Shown in pieces: positions 1 through 7,846 of a stretch of 64,000 nucleotides of DNA. The stretch spans positions 248,001 to 312,000 of the forward strand of contig NZ_JAIMCG010000004.1 in the NCBI RefSeq assembly GCF_019795295.1, in the 5' to 3' direction. The notes under the pieces were generated by a model. The model ran no database searches. It was not told where the DNA came from and worked only from the letters and a program-made list of their open reading frames with translations. Origin of the DNA: Cupriavidus sp. AU9028. Lineage in GTDB: Bacteria; Pseudomonadota; Gammaproteobacteria; Burkholderiales; Burkholderiaceae. Numbering within the stretch: position 1 is the first letter of the stretch; each line of letters begins with the position of its first letter. The translations under genes and the position numbers were made by a program.

Positions 1-484
1 TCGTGTCCTTGCGCGCATCGCGGCGCGTTTCCGCCACGTCGCCCGCAGTGCCGCCAGTCGCCGCTTCGCGGCGCACCTTGGCGTCGCCCAGCGCCTTCTC
101 GTGCGCGGCCTTCGCCTCCTTCATGCAGACGTCCTTCTGATTGCCCTTGCGGTCGTCGCAGCGCTCCTTCGCGACCTCATAGTCCGCGTCCGCCTTCGTC
201 TTCGCGGCCTTGGCGCGGGCAGCATCGGTGCCATCGCGGCGGGCCTCGGCCTGCGCGCGGGCCACATCGCGATCCCGCTTCGCTTCGGCTTCGCAGATGT
301 CCTCCGCGTTGTCCTTCAACGAATCGCATCGAGCGATCGCTGCCTTGTAATCGGAGTCCGCACGGGAAACCGCTGCGTCATAGTCGGCGCGATTGCCTTG
401 CGTCGCGCCTTGCGCAAACGCATAGCCCGCCGGAGCGGCAACCATCATCGAGCACACAGCGGCAGAGAGCCATTTCTTCATCAT
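1..484 (-). CDS. Exported Cys-pair repeat protein, 3' end off the window
   Basis: I do not recognise a named family. The start is ATG 484, behind an AAGGAG ribosome site 6 bases upstream. Only the first 161 residues are visible before the window edge. Residues 1-25 look like a signal peptide (MMKKWLSAAVCSMMV..., cleavage after AFA or AFAQ), so the product should be exported. The mature part is charged, rich in Ala, Lys, Asp and Arg, and probably helical. It contains two copies of a repeat of about 50 residues, each with two cysteines in C-x10-C spacing (ARCDSLKDNAEDICEAEA and ERCDDRKGNQKDVCMKEA). Paired cysteines in an exported protein could form disulfides; that is inference. Function unknown. 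Confidence 0.8.
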   Translation of the reverse strand, partial: MMKKWLSAAVCSMMVAAPAGYAFAQGATQGNRADYDAAVSRADSDYKAAIARCDSLKDNAEDICEAEAKRDRDVARAQAEARRDGTDAARAKAAKTKADADYEVAKERCDDRKGNQKDVCMKEAKAAHEKALGDAKVRREAATGGTAGDVAETRRDARKDT

Positions 485-868
485 CTCGTTCTCCTTTTTG
501 TCATCGTTCCGGCGGCACGTCCCGGCCCGGCGGAGGGCCTGAAAGCGGGCGCGCCGCCCTTGATACGAATGGTATGAAACACCCTGGCAGGGCCGCAGAC
601 GGGGGGTTCCGAAAGGGGAGTAAGACGATTCCCACATGTGCGCTGAAATGCACGCACCAGGGAAACCGCCACGGCCGTGCCCGAGTTGCTTGCCGTGAGC
701 GGCAAGTCCTGCCGGCGTACAAAAGCGCAAGTCTTCGCCGCTCGTGGCGGGACTGGCCCGGGGCGCGGCATTAGATTGGGCAGCCGTCATCGCCACCGGT
801 CGTTGCGCTTTCCCGACGACGGCAATCCCTTCGGGAATCCTCCTTCTTCTCACGAACCTCACACCGCC
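485..868. other. Intergenic stretch without a convincing gene
   Basis: This stretch follows the ribosome site of the exported repeat protein upstream and precedes two weak small reading frames. The open frames here lack ribosome sites and have atypical composition (long Pro/Arg runs), so I treat them as chance. It should carry the promoter of the minus-strand gene, but I see no clean -35/-10 pair. Confidence 0.5.
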
Positions 869-1069
869 ATGCCCACGACATCGCACGTGCCCTCGACACG
901 CGATCGCATTCCGCCCCCTCGTCCCCGACTGCGCCCGGATGCGCACCCCGTCATGATTGGCCAGGCCGCTCGTCTAGAACTCCCCGCCCGGCATATCGAC
1001 GTGGCGACAGCGCCGATCGACGTGTTGCTCGACATCGAAGAGACACTTTCCCGGGAGCAACCATGCTGA
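869..1069 (+). CDS. Possible small ORF (66 aa), doubtful
   Basis: The frame runs from ATG 869 to TGA 1069 and would give a 66-residue, Pro/Arg-rich peptide whose last third looks more protein-like (PIDVLLDIEETLSREQ). There is no good ribosome site before 869. The reason to list it is that its end overlaps the start of the next small frame (ATG 1063), which does have a ribosome site, an arrangement typical of translational coupling. No family recognised. It may be only the tail of an old, decayed gene. Confidence 0.22.
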   Translation: MPTTSHVPSTRDRIPPPRPRLRPDAHPVMIGQAARLELPARHIDVATAPIDVLLDIEETLSREQPC

Positions 1070-1239
1070 GAACCATTGCGAACCTGATCCGGAAATCCGC
1101 CATGCGGGCACGCGCCAGCAAACGGGCGCGCGAAAGAAAGCGATGCCAGGAACAAGTGTGCGTCGCTCGCCCCGGTCATGGCCATCGGCCGGGCGCCGCC
1201 CCCCAACTCGGCAAGACGCCATCCACATCTGACAAGTAG
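1063..1239 (+). CDS. Possible small basic protein (58 aa)
   Basis: The frame runs from ATG 1063 to TAG 1239, with a GGGAG ribosome site five bases before the ATG. The product is strongly basic. It begins with an amphipathic stretch (MLRTIANLIRKSAMRARA) followed by an Arg/Lys-rich helix, and ends in a low-complexity tail. No family recognised. It overlaps the preceding doubtful frame by 7 bases. Its support is the ribosome site and a plausible N-terminal helix; against it stand the short length and unusual tail. Confidence 0.35.
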   Translation: MLRTIANLIRKSAMRARASKRARERKRCQEQVCVARPGHGHRPGAAPQLGKTPSTSDK

Positions 1240-1454
1240 CTGCCCGGCAAGGAAACGTGGCCGCCTGCTCGCCAGCCATCGGCAGGCGGCGCTGCACTGC
1301 AAGAAGGAAGGCCAAAAACATAAATCGGTGAAGTTTCGGCACAGGAGTGCCAAATGTCCGCGCAGTAGATTGGCAGTCAGCACTGACATACACGCTCGTC
1401 GGCAACACAGCGACGAAGCAGATCAGTGTCAACACAGCCGCGGAGGGACAACAA

Positions 1455-3167
1455 GTGAGCAGAGTCGGAGCCGGTGCCATCGCACAGCAGGCCGGGGGGC
1501 CTGCCGAAGCCAGTTCGACAGCCCCATCCGGCCGCTTTCGACACTTCAAGGTCCAGCTTCCCATCGATGCCAATACGTGGGCCCGTGTCATCTTCTACGG
1601 CACCTGGTGTATCGACGCGGCCACCCGTGCTGCCGGTCTGCTCGGCCCCAGCCTCGCGGTTGCCGTCCCCGCGCTCTCCGTCGCGCTGCATGCCGCCAAG
1701 CTATTGGGTTACGCCCTCTCCTCTGCGGAGGGCCCCGTCGCCTTGTTCGACATGATCACGGCGAAGGTGAGACTCGTGAATGCCGGGAAAGAGATGTCGC
1801 GGCACTTCGCCGCACACCAACGCGTGCTGGACAACCTGAAATTGCGGAGTGCCAGACTGCAGCAGAAAAAGGACCGCAAGGCAGAAGCAAGAGCGCTGCG
1901 CGAGCAGGCGAACCTGCTTGGGGGATCTGCGGCAGAAGCATCGGCTGCCGCCTGTGGGGCCGAAGAACAGGGTGCAGCCGAGCAGTACGAACGGGAAGCA
2001 GCGGACCTGGCTGCCATGGCACTCGAAACCACGCTCGAGAAAGTGCCCTTCCCCGAGAAGCAAGATTGCGATGGGCACCTTGCCTATCAAATCGCAGAAG
2101 CGTGCTCGCAGCGAACCCGCTCCTACACGTCGTCAAAGATCGCTTGCTTGCGGGACCTTGTGATTCAAGGGATCAAGGTGGCGTTCGAGCTAACCATCGC
2201 AACCGCACTGGAACTCGGCAAGTTCACGGCGGGCGCCATTGCTTCCGGTCTCGGTGTCGTCATGGGCATCGCCCACACCGTTCAGGGCTACTTCGACTAC
2301 AGGACCGCGATCGGTGAGAAGACCTCGATCCAGGCCGCAAGGGCGCATATCCAGGAATGCAAGGCGAAGGTGATCGCCGCCGGAAAACAGGAACGCCTCA
2401 AGCGCGAGAACGTCGAGGGCATCAGGAAGATGATGAAGGCGAGCCTGGGCCGCAAGCTCAATGAGGCCAACGTGAACTCGTGGTGGGCGCGCATTCGGAT
2501 GGCCTATGGAGGGCTGTCCATCGCGAACGGCGCCATAGCGGCAGGGCTGGCAATCGCGCTAGCGGTTGGCGTGACCACAGGCTGGGTGGTTGCAGCGCTT
2601 GCTGTCGTAACGGCGGTCATCGCCGTTGCTGGCGCCTTATGGCTGCTGTTTGCGGTTTGCAAGCTTCTGGCACGCTGGTGGATGAACGCGCCCGACCGCA
2701 GGGAGATCAGGGAACTGGAGAAGCACGTTACTGAACGACCGGATTTGCCCAGCGGCGAGCTCGACCATATGGGACTGGAAGACTTGCGGAAGCTGAAGCC
2801 AAAGCTCTTCTCATCCGATGACAGGAATCTCCGGTTCGGCGCAGCGCTCCTTGTTGCGCATCTGCAAGACAACGGAGCGAAAGGATCCAAGGCGAGAGAG
2901 GACCGGCTTGCTGCATCGTCCATGCTGGAAGCTTGTGGCGTCCCCAAGGAGACAAGGTCACTGCTCAAGCGGGCCTCCTTCGCGACTGCCCGGAAGTTCG
3001 TGTACGAGCACCTCGCCGGAAACCTCACCCAAGCGATCACGCCTGAAGCTGACACAGCTTCCCGGGATATGAATTCTCCCGCTTCCGGCTCCCAGATCTA
3101 CGCTACCGGCGAAGCTGCACCCGCGCCGACTACCGACGCCGGCGCTTATGCCGGCGCCTCCTCTTGA
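1455..3167 (+). CDS. Unknown 570-aa protein with three hydrophobic segments, effector- or translocator-like
   Basis: The family is not recognised. I chose GTG 1455 because GGAGGG lies 7 bases upstream; an in-frame GTG at 1347 has only a weak site. From that start, residues about 59-88, 236-278 and 353-410 are long Ala/Gly/Val-rich hydrophobic segments, the last one strongly membrane-like. Between the first two lies a charged, probably coiled-coil region rich in Lys, Glu, Ala and Gln. There is no N-terminal signal peptide. This layout (hydrophilic N-terminus, coiled coil, internal hydrophobic hairpins) resembles type III secreted membrane-inserting proteins, but that is inference. The stop overlaps a possible TTG start of the next gene, so the two are probably co-translated. 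Base composition looks less GC-rich than the hslU side, which suggests transfer. Confidence 0.7.
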   Translation: MSRVGAGAIAQQAGGPAEASSTAPSGRFRHFKVQLPIDANTWARVIFYGTWCIDAATRAAGLLGPSLAVAVPALSVALHAAKLLGYALSSAEGPVALFDMITAKVRLVNAGKEMSRHFAAHQRVLDNLKLRSARLQQKKDRKAEARALREQANLLGGSAAEASAAACGAEEQGAAEQYEREAADLAAMALETTLEKVPFPEKQDCDGHLAYQIAEACSQRTRSYTSSKIACLRDLVIQGIKVAFELTIATALELGKFTAGAIASGLGVVMGIAHTVQGYFDYRTAIGEKTSIQAARAHIQECKAKVIAAGKQERLKRENVEGIRKMMKASLGRKLNEANVNSWWARIRMAYGGLSIANGAIAAGLAIALAVGVTTGWVVAALAVVTAVIAVAGALWLLFAVCKLLARWWMNAPDRREIRELEKHVTERPDLPSGELDHMGLEDLRKLKPKLFSSDDRNLRFGAALLVAHLQDNGAKGSKAREDRLAASSMLEACGVPKETRSLLKRASFATARKFVYEHLAGNLTQAITPEADTASRDMNSPASGSQIYATGEAAPAPTTDAGAYAGASS

Positions 3168-3187
3168 ACACTGAAGCGGAAATCACC

Positions 3188-5209
3188 ATGCCCATACACG
3201 CATTGAGTGCTGCCATCGATACGAGATACATCGAGCAACCGATATCGCGCGACAATCGTCGTCCTTTCTTTGGCGCAGGCGAGGGCGACAGTGGCTCGTT
3301 GCCTGCGCCTCGTCGCATGGCTGGCGCCCCGCCGCAATGCACCCTCACTCTGGGAAAGCTGCCCTGCTCGGTGCTTGTCCGCTTCGCTGACAGATACCTG
3401 ACTGCAAGAGAACGGGAAGCGCTAAGCCTCACGAGCCACGGCTTTCGCCGAGCATTGAACGGGCTGGTGGCCCGCGACCACATAGGAGCCAGATTGCCCT
3501 TTGCGGTTACGTTCTCCGGCTTCAAGCGTCTTTTGCACACGGTGGCAGCTGTCACGCCAGCCGAGCGGCTCAAGCTCCTTCTGGTTCTCGCGCACACCCT
3601 CAAGCAACTGCCTGGACCGCATATGAAGCGTGCTGCCCAGGCACTGCTTGCCACCGAAGACGGAAGAGAGACCTCCAAACGGGCAGCATTGATATGCGAG
3701 ATGGCTTCGTCCCTCGAGAGAATCTACGGAATCCCGTCGCTCTCGCGTCATGAAACACTGCGTCTCGAGAAGTTTCTATGGGACGAGGCCCAGGATCTTT
3801 CTCCGAGGGAGCGAGGGCGCGTTCTCGGTTGCTTACTGCAGCAAGGCGCGGACAATCTGCTCAAGCCTGCGGATCTATCCGCGTGGCTGGACGCGCTCTA
3901 TGAGTCGCCACCGTTAGGGCGGTCGTCCTTGCTTAGCGGTCTGGCGGGGTCATGTCAGGCGATCAGAGGTTATCGGGCCTTTTTTCGCTCGGACGAAAGC
4001 GGAACGAAAGTATGGAAGGACTTGCTCGAGCTTGCTCTGAAGCTCCCTCCCGGTCTCAGCGAGGCTCCTCTGGAGGCGCTGGCGAACGCAGCTCAGGCGA
4101 TCACCCGATGGGATCCCGGCTTATGGGATCTGCTACTGCGTGTTGCCGCTCGCCGCCCGGAAGCGGACCGTGCCGCCATCTACGGCGGAATGACGTCGAT
4201 CCTTGCGCCAGACCCTGACGCCCCCAAACGCTGCCACTTCGATCTGCTGTTGGACCGCATGATGGCGCTCCCAAGCAAGTACTGGCCTCGGATGTTTGAC
4301 AAGATGGCTTATGCGCTCGCGGCACAAAGGTCGCAATCGCACCGGGCCAAGGACCTTGTCGATGTTTGCCTCGAGCAGCTTCCTCCCGACACGAGGATCG
4401 AGCCGATTCTCAGGTACTTCAGGGCCGGCAAAGAATGGCACGACTACGACAACTATCTGGTCGGGCACGTGTTGAACAGACTGGACGGTCTTGGTGCACT
4501 GGAGCAGGCGAAGATCTTGCACGAGTGCGGAAGGCACATAACCACCCACGACACCCTGTCCCTGGCCCTCAAGAGAACAGCATCCCTGTCGCCGGAGCTT
4601 CGCCATTGGTTCGCGGCCGGGCTGCTGCGCAACAGGATGATGCTGACGAGCGCGAGCGGCCGCCAGGCTATCGACGCTGCAATCATGCCCATATTGGAGC
4701 AGACGCCGCCGGAGGATCGTGCCGCCTCGCTGCTCCATCTCCTGCTCTTCACCATAGATGTCGATGATGAAGAGGAGGATGCAACTGTCATGAATCTCGA
4801 ACTATCCGAGCGCACGTGGAGGTCGGTCAACGAGTACATCGATGCCCTGTCCATACCGAGCCAGGCATCCCTGCTCTACCAGTTCATCACCCAGCTATCC
4901 TACGCTGAGACTCCGGCCTGGAACTGGGCGCTCGCGAGAGCGACGGCACTTCCCAGGGCCTACCAGCCCAAGCTGATCCATGCGCTGGCTTCCGTATCCG
5001 AGATGAAGGAGCGGGTCAAGGCCTCGACGGTACAAACCCTGACCAAATCGATCATGGCTCTCCCCGCTGGCTACCGGGCCTTGCCGGTTCACGCGATAGA
5101 CAAGGCTGTCGGCGGCATCAACGGCTGGTTCAGCGTCAGCGGCTACTTGAGTGCGATCTATAACTTGTGCAGACTGCGGTTCTCGCTGCCCCCGGAAGAT
5201 GGCCTTTGA
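3188..5209 (+). CDS. Helical-repeat protein with F-box-like N-terminus, candidate secreted effector
   Basis: The family is not recognised as a whole. The start is ATG 3188 (673 aa); a TTG at 3164 overlapping the upstream stop would add 8 residues. Residues 1-50 are polar and disordered-looking, without a signal peptide. Residues 58-91 (LPCSVLVRFADRYLTAR... then SLTSHGFRRAL) follow the F-box pattern: LP, hydrophobics at fixed spacing, then a Ser-x-x-Phe-Arg end. The rest is a row of about ten degenerate helical repeats of 35-50 residues, each with a turn of the form L-P-x-x-x-R followed by an amphipathic helix (for example LSPRERGRVLGCLL, LPSKYWPRMFDKMAYAL, TPPEDRAASLLHLLL, LPRAYQPKLIHALASV). 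F-box plus repeat domains is the plan of the Ralstonia GALA effectors, although those carry Leu-rich repeats. It forms a two-gene unit with the upstream gene. A role in host ubiquitin pathways is inference. Confidence 0.65.
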   Translation: MPIHALSAAIDTRYIEQPISRDNRRPFFGAGEGDSGSLPAPRRMAGAPPQCTLTLGKLPCSVLVRFADRYLTAREREALSLTSHGFRRALNGLVARDHIGARLPFAVTFSGFKRLLHTVAAVTPAERLKLLLVLAHTLKQLPGPHMKRAAQALLATEDGRETSKRAALICEMASSLERIYGIPSLSRHETLRLEKFLWDEAQDLSPRERGRVLGCLLQQGADNLLKPADLSAWLDALYESPPLGRSSLLSGLAGSCQAIRGYRAFFRSDESGTKVWKDLLELALKLPPGLSEAPLEALANAAQAITRWDPGLWDLLLRVAARRPEADRAAIYGGMTSILAPDPDAPKRCHFDLLLDRMMALPSKYWPRMFDKMAYALAAQRSQSHRAKDLVDVCLEQLPPDTRIEPILRYFRAGKEWHDYDNYLVGHVLNRLDGLGALEQAKILHECGRHITTHDTLSLALKRTASLSPELRHWFAAGLLRNRMMLTSASGRQAIDAAIMPILEQTPPEDRAASLLHLLLFTIDVDDEEEDATVMNLELSERTWRSVNEYIDALSIPSQASLLYQFITQLSYAETPAWNWALARATALPRAYQPKLIHALASVSEMKERVKASTVQTLTKSIMALPAGYRALPVHAIDKAVGGINGWFSVSGYLSAIYNLCRLRFSLPPEDGL

Positions 5210-5470
5210 TTGCGGGAGAGCCCTTGGCGGGTGTATCCGTCAAGCGAGAAGAACATTTCGGCGTGGAAAGTAAAGCGCAGAGGCAGCGCGGTTTCCTATA
5301 AGAGCGCCCGGAAAGCAATAGCGAAGGTCGATGCGTGGCCTAACATCAGCAGGACGACGACGCGGGTTTCAATCTGTGCCGATCGAACGCCGTTCTTCCT
5401 ACACAGAATCGCATGCATTGAGCGTCGGCATAAAGCACAACGGGGATCGAGTAAGGGAGTGAGCCTGGGT
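5210..5470. other. Non-coding stretch between the effector-like pair and its terminator
   Basis: About 260 bases separate the stop of the helical-repeat protein from the strong terminator at 5471-5521. A plus-strand frame crosses it, but it has no ribosome site and runs on through both terminators, so I reject it as a gene. The long distance between stop codon and terminator leaves room for a small RNA or a decayed gene end. No clear promoter seen. Confidence 0.4.
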
Positions 5471-5521
5471 AGGCGCCGAGGGGTCAGCGGAGGATTGCTG
5501 GTCCCGACGGCGCCTTTTTTT
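5471..5521 (+). terminator. Strong rho-independent terminator
   Basis: Outer arms AGGCGCCG (5471-5478) and CGGCGCCT (5508-5515) pair fully. Inside, GGGGTCAGC pairs with GCTGGTCCC, two of the pairs being G-T wobbles, leaving an 8-base loop. Seven T follow (5515-5521). It ends plus-strand transcription before the convergent hslU. Confidence 0.85.
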
Positions 5522-5573
5522 GTAGTGCGCCCAGCCATCATCCGGCCCTTGCAGTGCCTGCGAAGGTGCCATG

Positions 5574-5614
5574 AAAAAAGGCGACGGACACGGGCGGAGC
5601 CGTGGTCCGTCGCC
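5574..5614 (-). terminator. Terminator of the hslVU operon
   Basis: Read on the minus strand, a GC-rich hairpin (arms starting GGCGACGGAC and ending GTCCGTCGCC, 5580-5614) is followed by six T (5579-5574). It lies 33 bases after the hslU stop. Confidence 0.85.
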
Positions 5615-5646
5615 CTTGCTGACATCAAGGCACGACAGGGTAACGA

Positions 5647-6978
5647 TCAGAGAACGTAGCGCGACAGATCTTCGTTCGCGGACAGGTCGCCGAGACGTTC
5701 ATCGACGTATGCGGCGTTGACCGTTACGGTCTCGCCGCTCACGCGGCTCGCGTTGAAGGACAGGTCCTCCAGAAGCCGTTCCATGACGGTGTACAGGCGG
5801 CGGGCGCCGATATTCTCGACCTTCTCGTTGACCGCGTGGGCGATCTCGGCGAGGCGCCGGATGCCATCGTCGGCGAATACGAGGTTGACGTCTTCGGTCT
5901 CAAGCAGGGCCTGGTATTGCTTGGTCAGGCTGGCGTCCGTCTGCGTCAGGATCGCTTCGAAATCGGCAACCGACAGGGATTCCAGTTCGACGCGGATCGG
6001 GAAGCGCCCCTGCAGCTCGGGGATCAGGTCGCTCGGCTTGGACAGGTGGAAGGCGCCGGATGCGATGAACAGGATATGGTCGGTCTTGACCATCCCATAC
6101 TTGGTATTCACCGTAGTCCCTTCAACCAGCGGAAGCAGGTCGCGCTGGACGCCCTGACGCGACACTTCCGCGCCGCCGACATCGCTGCGGCTGGCGATCT
6201 TGTCGATCTCGTCGAGGAAGACGATGCCGTTCTGCTCGACGTTGGTCAGCGCCTTGTGCTTGAGATCCTCGTCGTTGACGAGCTTGGCCGCTTCTTCGTC
6301 GATCAGCAGCTTGAACGCTTCCTTGACCTTCATCTTGCGGCGCAGCTTCTTGCCCTGGCCCAGGCCAGCGAACATGCCGCGCAACTGCTCGGTCATGTCT
6401 TCCATTCCCGGCGGCCCCATGATGTCGAGGCTGGGGATGGCGGCAGCGACCTCCAGCTCGATTTCCTTGTCATCAAGCTGGCCTTCGCGCAGCTTCTTGC
6501 GGAAGACCTGGCGCGTGTTGTTGTCCTTCTCTTCCGGCTGGGCAAAGCCAATGTCGCGCGGCGGAGGCAGCAGCACATCGAGCAACCGGTCCTCGGCGGC
6601 ATCTTCGGCGCGAGCACGGACCTTCTTCATTTCGGATTCGCGCGTTTGCTTGATGGCCATCTCGACGAGGTCGCGCACGATGGTATCGACGTCGCGACCG
6701 ACATAGCCGACTTCAGTGAACTTGGTTGCCTCGATCTTGATAAAGGGGGCATCGGCCAGCTTGGCCAGGCGACGGGCAATCTCGGTCTTGCCGACGCCGG
6801 TAGGCCCGATCATCAGGATGTTCTTGGGGGTGATTTCTTGGCGCAGGGGCTCGGCCACCTGCTGACGGCGCCAGCGATTGCGCAGTGCGACGGCGACGGC
6901 CTTCTTCGCCTTGTTCTGGCCGATGATGTGTTTGTCGAGTTCGGAAACGATTTCCGAAGGCGTCATGGTATGTGGCAT
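5647..6978 (-). CDS. hslU: ATP-dependent protease ATPase subunit HslU
   Basis: HslU is the AAA+ unfoldase ring of the cytoplasmic HslUV (ClpYQ) protease, which unfolds misfolded and regulatory proteins and feeds them to HslV. The start at ATG 6978 ([20 protein letters not shown]) gives 443 residues, the same length as E. coli HslU. Visible landmarks are the Walker A motif [13 protein letters not shown], the intermediate I-domain (charged, about residues 110-240), Walker B ([11 protein letters not shown]) and the C-terminal LSRYVL tail, which in this family docks into HslV. It lies 79 bases after hslV on the same strand and ends at a dedicated terminator. Identification is secure. Confidence 0.98.
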   Translation of the reverse strand: MPHTMTPSEIVSELDKHIIGQNKAKKAVAVALRNRWRRQQVAEPLRQEITPKNILMIGPTGVGKTEIARRLAKLADAPFIKIEATKFTEVGYVGRDVDTIVRDLVEMAIKQTRESEMKKVRARAEDAAEDRLLDVLLPPPRDIGFAQPEEKDNNTRQVFRKKLREGQLDDKEIELEVAAAIPSLDIMGPPGMEDMTEQLRGMFAGLGQGKKLRRKMKVKEAFKLLIDEEAAKLVNDEDLKHKALTNVEQNGIVFLDEIDKIASRSDVGGAEVSRQGVQRDLLPLVEGTTVNTKYGMVKTDHILFIASGAFHLSKPSDLIPELQGRFPIRVELESLSVADFEAILTQTDASLTKQYQALLETEDVNLVFADDGIRRLAEIAHAVNEKVENIGARRLYTVMERLLEDLSFNASRVSGETVTVNAAYVDERLGDLSANEDLSRYVL

Positions 6979-7057
6979 GGATGTTCTTTCGGTGATGGCT
7001 GTAGCCCGGAGGCCCTGCGCCACCCAGGCGGGTCGCAGGGCAGGACGCCGATGTCGC

Positions 7058-7594
7058 TTACTCGAGCGACTCGATCACGAAGTTGGTATTGGTGTAGATG
7101 CAGAGTTCGCCGGCGATGCCCAGCGATTTTTCGACCACATCCCGCGGGGACAGGTCGGTGTTCTCCACCAGGGCCTTTGCGGCCGATTGCGCGTAGGCGC
7201 CGCCGGACCCGATTGCGGCAATGCCGCCCTCCGGATCGAGCACGTCGCCGTTGCCAGTGATCACCAGGGTGGTGTCGCGATCAGCCGTGATCAGCATGGC
7301 CTCGAGGCGTCGCAGCGCGCGGTCCGAGCGCCAGTCCTTGGCGAGGTCCACGGCGGCCCGGGTGAGATTGCCCTGGTACTTCTCCAGCTTGGCTTCGAAA
7401 CGGTCAAGCAGCGAGAACGCGTCTGCGGTACTGCCGGCAAACCCGACCAGGACCTTGCCGTTGTAGATGCGACGGACCTTGCGGGCGGTGCCCTTCATCA
7501 CGATATTGCCCAAGGTGACTTGTCCGTCACCGCCAAGCGCCACCTGGTTTCCGCGCCGGACGCTGACAATCGTTGTGCCGTGATACTGTTCCAT
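7058..7594 (-). CDS. hslV: ATP-dependent protease proteolytic subunit HslV
   Basis: HslV is the N-terminal-threonine peptidase of the HslUV protease, a two-ring relative of the proteasome beta subunit. The 178-residue product starts MEQYHG and is expected to lose its first residues to expose the catalytic Thr of [19 protein letters not shown] and the conserved Gly/Asp positions of the family are present. It is the first gene of hslVU. A possible heat-shock promoter lies 28-56 bases upstream of the ATG. Confidence 0.98.
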   Translation of the reverse strand: MEQYHGTTIVSVRRGNQVALGGDGQVTLGNIVMKGTARKVRRIYNGKVLVGFAGSTADAFSLLDRFEAKLEKYQGNLTRAAVDLAKDWRSDRALRRLEAMLITADRDTTLVITGNGDVLDPEGGIAAIGSGGAYAQSAAKALVENTDLSPRDVVEKSLGIAGELCIYTNTNFVIESLE

Positions 7595-7621
7595 GGTCGT
7601 TCAGTGATTGGTTCAGTCAGC

Positions 7622-7650
7622 TACTTGGCGACGCCCGGACCGAATTCAAG
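7622..7650 (-). promoter_or_regulatory. Possible sigma-32 promoter of hslVU
   Basis: On the minus strand CTTGAA (7650-7645) exactly matches the sigma-32 -35 core. After 14 bases CGCCAAGTA (7630-7622) partly matches the CCCCATTTA -10 element (6 of 9 positions). hslVU is heat-shock controlled in other proteobacteria. The -10 match is imperfect. Confidence 0.4.
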
Positions 7651-7738
7651 TGTGAGGACGGGGGAGGATGCGCGCAGGCATTCCTGCCACTATATAGCGG
7701 GTGCGGGGCCGGCTTTGTCGTCCTGTGCCGCGACCAAT

Positions 7739-7770
7739 AAAAAAGGCCATGCTTGCGCATGGCCTTTTTG
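7739..7770 (-). terminator. Bidirectional terminator hairpin
   Basis: A-run, arm GGCCATG, short loop, arm CATGGCC, T-run. The element is symmetric, so it can work both ways. It lies about 75 bases after the stop of the Bug receptor gene, which it most likely terminates, and also insulates hslV. Confidence 0.8.
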
Positions 7771-7846
7771 CCGCCTGGCGGGGCGACTGTAACGCTTCTG
7801 CCACCTTGCCCCTGCAACGTCACACTGCAGGGGCCAGCGACAGCGA

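Noticed and set aside
1335-1358. TTCG near the effector-like pair, tested as an Hrp-type box (TTCG-N16-TTCG)
   Set aside because: The second TTCG is absent at the required distance. The region before the SopA-like gene also fails (TTCG-N16-TTGC).
5210-5659. A 149-codon frame after the F-box-like gene
   Set aside because: No ribosome site, and it runs through two terminators.
5836-7260. A 474-codon open frame antisense to hslU and hslV
   Set aside because: Covers two certain genes on the other strand and matches no family.
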